From the NCBI GenBank assembly GCA_028687155.1, contig JAQUAR010000027.1, positions 1 through 10,461 of the forward strand: a stretch of DNA of 10,461 nucleotides, read 5' to 3'. Shown here one piece after another: positions 1-6,256 of the stretch; position 1 is the stretch's first letter, and each line of letters begins with the position of its first letter. The notes below the pieces were generated by a model. That model worked only from the letters and a program-made list of their open reading frames with translations, did no database searches and was not told where the DNA came from. This stretch comes from Methylacidiphilaceae bacterium. Its GTDB lineage: Bacteria; Verrucomicrobiota; Verrucomicrobiia; Methylacidiphilales; Methylacidiphilaceae. The translations under genes and the position numbers were made by a program.

Positions 1-1448
1 ACCACATCAGCATCGACGGGCCGACTTCGCTCTCCTTCAGCGAGGATGTGCTCGGCCGGTTCGCGGCATACGGCTGGAATGTGCGGAGAATCGACGGCTT
101 GAACCGCGCCGAAGTCGCTTCCGCCCTCGCTTGGGCTACTGCCCAGGAAGAGCGGCCGACCATCATCGCCTGCCGGACCATCATTGGCTGGGGAAGCCCC
201 AACCGGCAGAACACCGCCAAAGCGCACGGGGAGCCGCTGGGGGCAGAAGAAGTAAAGCTTGCGAAAGAGCGCCTCGGCCTCCCGGTGGATCAGTCCTTTT
301 ATGTGCCCGAGGAGGTCCGAACCTTCTTCCACGCCGCCGCGAAGAAAGGGGCTGCGGAGCGGACTCGCTGGCTTGAGATCTTCTCGGGCTACCGGAAAGA
401 ATTTGCCGCGGAAGCGGAAGCCTTCGAAGCCGCGCTCCGGAGAGATCTTCCTGCGGGATGGGAGAAGGCGCTCCCCAGCTTCCCGGTGGAAAAGCCGCTT
501 GCGACGCGAGCCGCGTCCGGGGCTGTGCTCAACGCGATTTTCGATAAGGTCGGCTACCTGCTGGGCGGTTCCGGCGATCTGACGCCCTCCAACAACACGC
601 TGCCCAAAGGAGTCAAGGAGGTTCGCCCCGGGGACTTCTCCGGGGGATACATCCATTACGGCATTCGGGAGCACGGCATGGGCTCCCTCATGAACGGGAT
701 GGCCGTTCATGGCGGGATTCGTCCCTACGGCGGGACCTTCCTCATCTTCTCGGACTACATGCGGCCGCCCATCCGTTTGGCGGCCATGATGAAGGTGCCG
801 GTCGTCTACGTCTTCACCCACGACAGCATTGGCCTGGGAGAGGATGGTCCGACGCACCAGCCGGTCGAGCAGCTGACCGCCCTTCGCGCCATTCCCAATC
901 TCGTGGTCTTCCGTCCGGCGGATGCGACCGAAACAGCGGAAGGCTGGCGGGTCGCCCTCGAGAGGAAAGACGGCCCGACCGCCTTGATCTTGACCCGGCA
1001 GAATCTTCCCGTGCTCGATCGGGGACACTTTGCTCCCGCGGCTGGGGCTAGGCGCGGAGGATACGTGCTCGTCGGTGAGCCCGACCCGGAAGTGATCCTG
1101 ATCGCGACGGGCTCCGAGGTGTCGCTTGCGCTGGCGGCGCGAGATCTCCTTTCGGGGGAGAAGATCCGGTCTCGGGTGGTCTCCTTACCCTCCTGGGAAC
1201 TCTTCCGCCAGCAGCCGGAAGCCTATCGGGAAGAGGTCCTCCCCGCCAAGATCCGCGCCCGCGTTTCCGTCGAAGCCGGGGTCACGCTGGCTTGGCCGCT
1301 CTGGATCGGGCCGGATGGGGAAGCCGTCGGGATCGACCATTTCGGCGCATCGGCGCCGTACGCCACGATCTACAAGGAGTTCGGCCTGACGAAGGAAGCG
1401 GTTGCGGAGGCCGCGCGCCGCACCTTGGCGCGGATAGGACGAGGCTAA
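1..1448 (+). CDS. tkt: Transketolase, C-terminal ~481 residues (5' end outside window)
   Basis: Transketolase moves two-carbon ketol units between sugar phosphates in the pentose-phosphate and Calvin cycles, using thiamine diphosphate in the cytoplasm. The reading frame is open from position 3 and begins inside the N-terminal diphosphate-binding domain ([14 protein letters not shown], then AYGW). The second, pyrimidine-binding domain follows: [10 protein letters not shown], then GIREHGM, whose Glu (about visible residue 223) matches the catalytic Glu411 of E. coli TktA, then [15 protein letters not shown] with the two substrate-binding His residues. The C-terminal domain ([17 protein letters not shown]) is complete and ends in TAA. 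By alignment to the E. coli enzyme about 190 N-terminal residues lie upstream of the window. The next gene starts 3 bp after the stop, so this heads or sits inside an operon with two phosphatases. The family call is secure; the exact physiological branch (Calvin versus pentose phosphate) is inferred. Confidence 0.97.
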   Translation, partial: HISIDGPTSLSFSEDVLGRFAAYGWNVRRIDGLNRAEVASALAWATAQEERPTIIACRTIIGWGSPNRQNTAKAHGEPLGAEEVKLAKERLGLPVDQSFYVPEEVRTFFHAAAKKGAAERTRWLEIFSGYRKEFAAEAEAFEAALRRDLPAGWEKALPSFPVEKPLATRAASGAVLNAIFDKVGYLLGGSGDLTPSNNTLPKGVKEVRPGDFSGGYIHYGIREHGMGSLMNGMAVHGGIRPYGGTFLIFSDYMRPPIRLAAMMKVPVVYVFTHDSIGLGEDGPTHQPVEQLTALRAIPNLVVFRPADATETAEGWRVALERKDGPTALILTRQNLPVLDRGHFAPAAGARRGGYVLVGEPDPEVILIATGSEVSLALAARDLLSGEKIRSRVVSLPSWELFRQQPEAYREEVLPAKIRARVSVEAGVTLAWPLWIGPDGEAVGIDHFGASAPYATIYKEFGLTKEAVAEAARRTLARIGRG

Positions 1449-1451
1449 AGC

Positions 1452-2093
1452 TTGAGCGAAAAGGACAGTTTGGTGGTGGACGCAGGCCGAGCCACGGTTC
1501 GATCCTCCGCAGTGCCGCGGATCTTCGTTGCGCGGCATTGCAAGACCTCGTGGAATCTCGAGCGGAGGATCCAGGGGCGAACCGATATCCCTCTCTGCGA
1601 GGAGGGAATCGTGGAGGCTAGGGCCAACTGCGAGCTTCTACGGTCCCTTCCGATCGATCGGATCCTTTGCAGTCCGCTCGCCCGCGGTCGGCAGACGGCT
1701 GAAATCTACGGCGAGGCGCTGGGAGTGCCGGTCGAGGCATGGCCGGAATGGATCGAGGTGAACATGGGAGAGTGGGAGGGTCAAACCCATCGGGAGCTTT
1801 CGGCCCGGGAGCCCGCGGAGTACGACCGCTGGCTGGCCGACCCGTCTCAGGTCCCGCTCTCTTCCCTCGGGGGAGAAGACGTCGGGAGCGCACGCAAGCG
1901 TATCGTCGGCGCCCTTTGCTCTCTGGCCGGCAGGCCGGAGCGGGGTATTCTCTTGATCCTTCACAAATATATCCGGGCGATCCTGCAATGCGCGGTTCTC
2001 GACCTGCCTCTGAGCCGCTTCTCGTACGAAATCGTTGAATCGACTTCCCCATCCGAGCTTCCTTCTCCCGCTGTCGAAAGACTCTGCCGATGA
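1452..2093 (+). CDS. Histidine phosphatase superfamily protein (phosphoglycerate-mutase-like)
   Basis: A 213-residue cytoplasmic enzyme of the histidine phosphatase (PGM/acid phosphatase) superfamily, which forms a phosphohistidine intermediate. The first motif is ARHCKTSWN (residues 27-35) with catalytic His29; the family normally has RHG, so Cys30 replaces Gly. It is followed by IQGRTDIPL, the SPLARGRQTA segment with the second conserved Arg, an acidic EVNMGEWEG segment (Glu102), and a second His (His171) in ILHKYIRAIL, where the usual His-Gly is His-Lys. The frame opens at TTG 1452, 3 bp after tkt, with a GAGG sequence 7 bp upstream. GTG 1512 is an alternative start that would place only three residues before RIFVARHC, a more usual length. 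The ATGA overlap with the next gene implies translational coupling. The substrate is unknown. The context suggests a sugar (bis)phosphate, since known members act on sedoheptulose-1,7-bisphosphate (yeast SHB17) and on carboxyarabinitol-1-phosphate (plants). An alpha-ribazole phosphatase or mutase role cannot be excluded. Confidence 0.88.
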   Translation: MSEKDSLVVDAGRATVRSSAVPRIFVARHCKTSWNLERRIQGRTDIPLCEEGIVEARANCELLRSLPIDRILCSPLARGRQTAEIYGEALGVPVEAWPEWIEVNMGEWEGQTHRELSAREPAEYDRWLADPSQVPLSSLGGEDVGSARKRIVGALCSLAGRPERGILLILHKYIRAILQCAVLDLPLSRFSYEIVESTSPSELPSPAVERLCR

Positions 2094-2794
2094 CGGCCGT
2101 GCGCTGGGATGGGCTCATCTGGGATGTCGACGGGACCATCGCCTTGACCGAGAGGGAGGGACATCTTCCTGCCTGCAACGAGGCGTTTGCGGCCATGGAC
2201 CTGCCGATCCGCTGGAGCTGGGAGGAGTTCCGCGGACTTTTGGCGATCCCGGGAAACGAGCTTCGCATGAAGCGAGCTCTGGAAGCGCTCGACCGCCCTC
2301 CCGACCATCTCGAGGAGGTGGCCGGACAACTCGCGCGACTCAAGAAGAAGCTCTATTTGGAGAGATTTCTACCTTGCACCAGCCTTCGGCCAGGGATTCG
2401 TGATCTGATCCGGGAGGCAAGGGAGCAGGGGCTGCGGCAGGCGATCGTAACGACCAGCGATGAGGAACAAATCCATGCTCTTCTTTCTCTCCACCTTCCG
2501 GAGGAGGAGGGATGGTTTTCCCCGGTATTGGGAAAACGGGCGGGAAGGAAGACCTCTCCCGACTCTCCTCTCTATCGGCGCTGCTTGGCCGAATGGGGTT
2601 GCGCCGGCGACCGAGTGCTGGCGATCGAAGACTCGGAGGTGGGATTGCGCGCGGCGTGTAAAGCGGGAATCCCCACCGTCGTCACCTACAACGATTACAC
2701 GGCGGGGCACGATTTCCGCGGAGCGGCCTGGGTTACAAGCAGCCTCGCCGGTGTCTCCCTGGATCGCCTGGCGCGGGAAATTCCTGACGCTTAG
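2090..2794 (+). CDS. cbbY: CbbY-like HAD phosphatase (probable xylulose-1,5-bisphosphate phosphatase)
   Basis: A 234-residue HAD-superfamily phosphatase of the CbbY/beta-phosphoglucomutase group. Motif I is DVDGT (Asp12 nucleophile, Asp14 acid/base), followed directly by the CbbY-like cap entry LTEREGHLPACNEAF. Motif II is IVTTSD (119-124), motif III Lys154 in GRKTSPD, and motif IV AIEDSEVGLRA with Glu180 and Asp181. The stretch TYNDYTAGHDFRGA after motif IV is also like CbbY proteins. In Rhodobacter sphaeroides CbbY removes xylulose-1,5-bisphosphate, a misfire product that inhibits Rubisco; that role is inferred here from similarity and from sitting with transketolase. The ATG overlaps the stop of the preceding gene (ATGA), so translation is probably coupled; I see no ribosome binding site of its own. 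Its TAG stop interlocks with the TAA of the convergent DUF488 gene, leaving no room for a separate terminator. A different sugar-phosphate substrate is possible. Confidence 0.9.
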   Translation: MTAVRWDGLIWDVDGTIALTEREGHLPACNEAFAAMDLPIRWSWEEFRGLLAIPGNELRMKRALEALDRPPDHLEEVAGQLARLKKKLYLERFLPCTSLRPGIRDLIREAREQGLRQAIVTTSDEEQIHALLSLHLPEEEGWFSPVLGKRAGRKTSPDSPLYRRCLAEWGCAGDRVLAIEDSEVGLRAACKAGIPTVVTYNDYTAGHDFRGAAWVTSSLAGVSLDRLAREIPDA

Positions 2795-3183
2795 CGCGAT
2801 CCCGTTGCGTTTCTCTCGCTTTTTGCCAGCTCCTCCAGCACCTCTTGCAGTACCACCGCTTGATTGTGCTCCTTGTCCCGAGCGCCATAGAGCAGCGTAA
2901 GAGGTTGGGAGCCGGCGGCCCGGAGGCACTCCCGCAGTCCATCGGCATGGGAGGTGAGCTCTCGTCGGTAGCGCCGGGAAAACTCTTCCCAGCGGCTCGG
3001 GTCGTGACCAAACCATTTCCGGAGCTCGCTGCTCGGCGCGAGCTCCTTTTTCCAGGCTTCCATCGGCAGTTTCTCCTTGGAGATGCCGCGAGGCCAGACA
3101 CGATCGACCAGGATGCGGTACCCCTCATTGGCGCCGGGAGGGTCGTAGACGCGCCGGATCCGGATGCCGAGGGGCGAGAGCAT
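2791..3183 (-). CDS. DUF488 family protein (YeaO-like)
   Basis: A 130-residue protein of the DUF488 family, like E. coli YeaO, whose biochemical function is not established. Family landmarks run along the whole length: RVYDPP (11-16), GYRILVDRVWPRG (21-33), SSELRKWFGHD (51-61), and the C-terminal LTLLYGARDKEHNQAVVL (95-112). The length is normal for the family. The same frame stays open far upstream (to 3588), but that stretch is a low-quality reading of the neighbouring secreted-protein gene. ATG 3183 is chosen because it is followed at once by the conserved region, forms a TGATG stop-start overlap with the upstream gene, and has GGGAG 5 bp before it. It is the last gene of the serA-side operon. 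Its stop overlaps that of cbbY by 4 bp on the other strand. No signal peptide or membrane segment is visible. Confidence 0.9.
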   Translation of the reverse strand: MLSPLGIRIRRVYDPPGANEGYRILVDRVWPRGISKEKLPMEAWKKELAPSSELRKWFGHDPSRWEEFSRRYRRELTSHADGLRECLRAAGSQPLTLLYGARDKEHNQAVVLQEVLEELAKSERNATGSR

Positions 3184-3569
3184 CACCACTCCCAGGTAAA
3201 GAGCTCGAGTCCTCCTCCCGGAGTCATGACTTCGGTCTGACCCGCCGAATAGGGAATATGCGGAGTATAGGCAGACTTCGACATGTAGCGCCGTCCATAT
3301 CCATATTCCTTGGGTGCCAAGGGATTGATCATGTTCGGGCCCTTGCGAACGCCTTCGGGGATGATCCCCTTGAGCTTTGGCGGATGCGCTTCCGGAGGCT
3401 TCCCGGGCTTTTCGGGAAGGACGGGGACTGTCGGTCTCTTCTCGATGCGGTGAGACGCCGAGGCCTTGTGAGAGGGGGGCGCTTCCGTCCCGCCCTCGCC
3501 GGCCGGCTGAGCAACGAGGAGACCGACTCCGAGCCAGAGGCCAAGAGAAACGAGCAGGGCGATACGCAC
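3183..3569 (-). CDS. Small secreted protein of unknown function
   Basis: I do not recognise this 128-residue protein. It has a clear N-terminal signal: MRIALLVSLGLWLGVGLLVA with one Arg, a hydrophobic core of about 17 residues, and a likely cleavage after Ala20 or Ala23. A Pro/Lys-rich linker follows (about 45-66), then a region rich in Gly, Tyr and Met (NPLAPKEYGYGRRYM, 82-96) ending in ELFTWEW. There is no cysteine in the protein, so it is neither a lipoprotein with a lipobox nor disulfide-bonded. It is probably exported to the periplasm or an envelope surface. The start is GTG 3569, chosen because it gives the complete signal sequence; no ribosome binding site is evident. The gene lies 50 bp downstream of serA and runs into the DUF488 gene through a TGATG overlap, so it is likely co-transcribed with both. 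That the protein is real is supported by the signal peptide and the overlap; its function is unknown. Confidence 0.72.
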   Translation of the reverse strand: MRIALLVSLGLWLGVGLLVAQPAGEGGTEAPPSHKASASHRIEKRPTVPVLPEKPGKPPEAHPPKLKGIIPEGVRKGPNMINPLAPKEYGYGRRYMSKSAYTPHIPYSAGQTEVMTPGGGLELFTWEW

Positions 3570-3619
3570 CAGTACAAGTTAACGGCAAGAGCGCGGAACG
3601 GTCAAGCGGTCGATCTCTC

Positions 3620-5215
3620 TTAGATTTGCACCAAGCGGACCGAGTAGACGTCCGGAACCTGAAGAATCTCCTCGAGCACCTCGCTTCCGGGTGCGCCGTC
3701 GACCTGAAGCACGCTGACGGCCCGAGTGCCGTGCTCGGCGCGAGCCAGCGACATGGAGGCGATGTTCACGGAGCGCTCGCCCAGGATCGAACCCACCCGG
3801 CCGACGATGCCGGGGCGATCTCGGTTTTCCAAGACCAGGAGCGCGCCTTCGAGCGGCGCTTCAATCGGGTTCCCGTTGATCTGCACCAGGCGCTGAGCGC
3901 TGCCCCAGAACGTGGCTCCCGCTTGGAGCGAGGTGGAATCGACCTGGATCTCCATCCCGATCCAGTCGGTGAACTCGCCGGCCTGGCTGGTCCTCACCTC
4001 GCGGACGACGATGCCCAGTGTCTCGGCGAGATAGGCAGCGTTCACTTCGTTTACTTCGGAGCCGGCCGCCTTCCGGAGCAGCCCCTTGAGCGCGGCGCGC
4101 GTCACGGGCGTCGTATCGTATTCGTTGATCTTGCCCGCGTAGGAGAGGGCAACCCGGCTCATCCGGTTCGGTGCCCACTGGCCCATGAAGAGACCGAGGC
4201 GCTCCGCCAGCGACAGGTAGGGGCGGAGCAGGGTGGCCGTGCGCGGATCGACATTGGGGATGTTGACGGCGTTGCGGATCGTTCCATTCACCAGAAGATC
4301 GAGGACGGCTTGCGCGATCTGAATCCCGACCTGCTCCTGGGATTCGGCCGTGGAGGCGGCTAAATGCGGGGTGAGGATCACCTTCGAGAGGGAACGCAGC
4401 GGGAAGTCGGCGGGGGGCGGCTCCGGATCGAAGACATCGAGAGCGGCTCCTGCTACGTGGCCGGAGTCGATCGCCTCGCGGAGGTCGGTCGGCACGATCA
4501 GCGCTCCCCGCGCACAGTTCACGATCCGGACCTCTTTCTTGCAGAGGGCCAAGCGGCGCGCATCCAAAAGCCCCTTGGTTTCCGGTGTCAAAGGAGAGTG
4601 GAGGGTGAGGAAGTCTGCCTCCTTGAGAACCGTGTCGAGGTTGTCCGCAACCTGGACAGGAAGGTTTTGCACCCGAGCGGGGGAGAGATAGGGATCGAAG
4701 CAGATCACCCGCATGTTGAAGCCGAGCGCTCGCCGGGCCACTTCGGTTCCCACGCGGCCCATGCCGACGATACCCAGCACCTTGCCGCAGAGCTCGACCC
4801 CTTCGAAGGCCTTCCGATTCCAAGCCCCCGCCCGCATCGAGGCGTCGGCCTGGGGAATGCTGCGCGCCAGGGCAAGCAGGAGCGCCATCGTCTGCTCGGC
4901 CGTGGCGATCGTGTTTCCTCCGGGGGTGTTCATGACCACGATGCCGCGCTCGGTGGCCGCCGCAACGTCGACGTTGTCGACTCCGACGCCGGCGCGACCT
5001 ACCACACGGAGGCGATCCGCCTTTTCGAGGATTCTCCTGGTGATCTTCGTTTGGCTACGTACCAGGATCGCCTCGCACGAGGGAGCTACTTCGACCAGTT
5101 GGTCTTCGGTGAGGCCCGTTTTTTCGATGACGCGGACGGATGGATTGGCAGAGAGAAGCTCGATCCCCTTCGGGCTGATCGAGTCGGCGACCAGGATGGT
5201 AAATGTTGCGGACAT
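3620..5215 (-). CDS. serA: D-3-phosphoglycerate dehydrogenase (long form with ACT domain)
   Basis: SerA oxidises 3-phosphoglycerate to 3-phosphohydroxypyruvate with NAD, the first step of serine synthesis, in the cytoplasm. The 531-residue length fits the long form found in many bacteria. The substrate-binding domain (1-100, GRAGVGVDNVD at 73-83) encloses the Rossmann domain with GMGRVG (151-156) and the NAD-selecting Asp174 in CFDPY. The catalytic residues are visible: Arg236 in NCARGALI, Glu265 in FDPEPP, and His284 in TPHLAAST. An intervening allosteric substrate-binding domain spans about 325-450. The ACT domain (458-531, ENRDRPGIVGRVGSILGE) suggests serine feedback. ATG 5215 is the only plausible start, because an in-frame TAG lies 15 bases upstream (5231-5233). 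A consensus-like promoter sits so close that the mRNA leader would be only about 6-8 nt, with no Shine-Dalgarno. Two small genes follow on the same strand. Confidence 0.98.
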   Translation of the reverse strand: MSATFTILVADSISPKGIELLSANPSVRVIEKTGLTEDQLVEVAPSCEAILVRSQTKITRRILEKADRLRVVGRAGVGVDNVDVAAATERGIVVMNTPGGNTIATAEQTMALLLALARSIPQADASMRAGAWNRKAFEGVELCGKVLGIVGMGRVGTEVARRALGFNMRVICFDPYLSPARVQNLPVQVADNLDTVLKEADFLTLHSPLTPETKGLLDARRLALCKKEVRIVNCARGALIVPTDLREAIDSGHVAGAALDVFDPEPPPADFPLRSLSKVILTPHLAASTAESQEQVGIQIAQAVLDLLVNGTIRNAVNIPNVDPRTATLLRPYLSLAERLGLFMGQWAPNRMSRVALSYAGKINEYDTTPVTRAALKGLLRKAAGSEVNEVNAAYLAETLGIVVREVRTSQAGEFTDWIGMEIQVDSTSLQAGATFWGSAQRLVQINGNPIEAPLEGALLVLENRDRPGIVGRVGSILGERSVNIASMSLARAEHGTRAVSVLQVDGAPGSEVLEEILQVPDVYSVRLVQI

Positions 5216-5227
5216 AAGAAGCGCTGC

Positions 5228-5256
5228 AGTCTATCTAGGCGCCCTTGCTCTGTCAA
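5228..5256 (-). promoter_or_regulatory. sigma70-type promoter of serA
   Basis: On the minus strand a perfect -35 TTGACA (5256-5251) is followed by a 17 bp spacer and TAGACT (5233-5228), 4 of 6 matches to TATAAT. The predicted transcription start is near 5221, only about 6-8 nt before the serA ATG. It lies in the 237 bp divergent gap between serA and the regulator gene. The match to consensus is direct observation; its use is inferred. Confidence 0.6.
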
Positions 5257-5395
5257 AGTTGTTCTTTTCGGCTGCGCCTGCGCCATACGCTTGGCGCCGC
5301 GCGGGACCGGGAGCGAGGGGGCGGGTCCGATGGGGACCATCTTGCGAGACAAGCGGAAGAGAAAGCTCTTTTTCCTTTTTCTATTCAAAAAGCGA

Positions 5396-5425
5396 TTAAC
5401 GAGCCCGCCCGATCTCTGCTAAAAC
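5396..5425 (+). promoter_or_regulatory. Possible promoter of the SufR-like regulator gene
   Basis: An AT-rich island at about 5361-5426 lies just before the regulator gene, in contrast to its GC-rich surroundings. The best candidate is TGCTAAAAC, an extended -10 (TAAAAC at 5420-5425), with a weak TTAACG (5396-5401) 18 bp upstream. Transcription would start near 5432, about 20 nt before the start codon. The elements are poor matches and the assignment is tentative. Confidence 0.25.
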
Positions 5426-5452
5426 GAACCCGAAAGTGTTTCCCTTTCGCAA

Positions 5453-6205
5453 GTGATGGACAGAGCCAACTCTTCTCCGATCCGGAACCAGAAGTACGCG
5501 ATCCTCGCTGAGATCAAGCGGAGCGACGGCCTTTCGGTGGGAGAGCTCGCGGAGCGGATGAACCTCTCGTACATGGGGGTCAAGCAGCACTGCAATAGCC
5601 TGGAACAGGAAGGGTATCTCTCCACCCAACGAAGAGCGAAGCGGGTAGGCCGTCCCGAAAAGCTCTACGTTCTGACCGGGAAGGCCAATGAATTCTTTCC
5701 CCAAAAGGGTCCTCCTTTCGTCCTGGAGCTTCTGGAATCGATCGACGAGATCTATGGATCCCTGGCGGCGGACCGGATCCTCCATCGCCTTTACCGTCGC
5801 TACACCGAGGCTCTGCGCCCGCTGATTTCTGGTTCGGCGCTCGCCGAGCGGGCGCGGCAACTGGCGCAGGCTCGCGAGAAGGAAGGATACATGAGCCGTT
5901 ATGAGCCGAGCGGGGCGCCACACGGGCAGGTCTTGGAATTTCACTCTCCGATCCAGGCGATTCTCGACCGATTCCCGCAAGCTCGAGAGTTCGAGCGACT
6001 GCTTTTCGAGCGGCTGCTTGCCACGCGGGTGGAGCGGAGTGAGGATCGGAGCGGAGGCGGATGCAAGATCGCCTTTCTCCTTCTCGATTCCGAAGAACGT
6101 GAGCCCAAGGGAGCGGCGGGAAGTTTCCTGGAATCACCGGCGGAACCTAAGAGGACAGTTGTCTCGCTGCCCATCTCGTCTCTTGCCGCTGAGCGGGACC
6201 GTTAG
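5453..6205 (+). CDS. Winged-helix transcriptional regulator, SufR-like but lacking most cysteine ligands
   Basis: A 250-residue DNA-binding regulator. Residues 11-75 form a winged helix: YAILAEIKRSDGLSVGELAE, the recognition region MNLSYMGVKQHCNSLEQEGYL, and a wing VGRPEKLYVLT with the Gly-Arg-Pro typical of SufR/ArsR-like proteins. The C-terminal half aligns with SufR, the iron-sulfur-cluster repressor of the suf operon: EFHSPIQAILDRFPQAREFERLLFE sits where SufR has its first two cysteines, and GGGCKIAFLL where it has the last. Only Cys204 of these is kept here; positions equivalent to the other two read Ser165 and a Gln/Ala/Arg run, so a normal Fe-S cluster is unlikely. A charged tail of about 40 residues follows. 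The start is GTG 5453 or the adjacent ATG 5456; neither has a clear ribosome binding site. It is divergent from serA and 51 bp upstream of the GreA-like gene. The target and ligand are unknown. Confidence 0.82.
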   Translation: MMDRANSSPIRNQKYAILAEIKRSDGLSVGELAERMNLSYMGVKQHCNSLEQEGYLSTQRRAKRVGRPEKLYVLTGKANEFFPQKGPPFVLELLESIDEIYGSLAADRILHRLYRRYTEALRPLISGSALAERARQLAQAREKEGYMSRYEPSGAPHGQVLEFHSPIQAILDRFPQAREFERLLFERLLATRVERSEDRSGGGCKIAFLLLDSEEREPKGAAGSFLESPAEPKRTVVSLPISSLAAERDR

Positions 6206-6214
6206 AGAAAAGCA

Positions 6215-6243
6215 TTGCGGGAACCCCGATGACCAGGTATTAG
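6215..6243 (+). promoter_or_regulatory. Candidate promoter of the GreA-like gene
   Basis: TTGCGG (6215-6220) and TATTAG (6238-6243) are separated by exactly 17 bp in the 51 bp gap before the GreA-like gene. Transcription would start near 6250, leaving a leader of about 7 nt before ATG 6257, which has no nearby Shine-Dalgarno. The hexamers are partial matches, so this is tentative. Confidence 0.35.
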
Positions 6244-6256
6244 TTTACATTAACCC

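Noticed and set aside
3184..3588. N-terminal extension of the DUF488 frame up to position 3588
   Set aside because: The extra 135 codons overlap the secreted-protein gene in another frame and have low-complexity Ser/Arg/Gly composition; ATG 3183 matches the normal family start.
5304..5328. GGACC...GGTCC inverted repeat in the divergent gap as a possible operator
   Set aside because: Only five bases per arm with a 15 bp GC-rich spacer; such matches are expected by chance here.
5356..5380. Hairpin AAGAG-AAAG-CTCTT followed by T-rich sequence
   Set aside because: The stem is only 5 bp and AT-rich, and no plus-strand gene ends before it; it is more likely part of the AT-rich promoter region of the regulator gene.
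3377..5422. Two long plus-strand open frames (328 and 352 codons) opposite serA
   Set aside because: They are antisense to a fully recognisable serA, have no family motifs, and are rich in Arg, Gly, His and Asp as expected from the complementary frame of GC-rich coding DNA.
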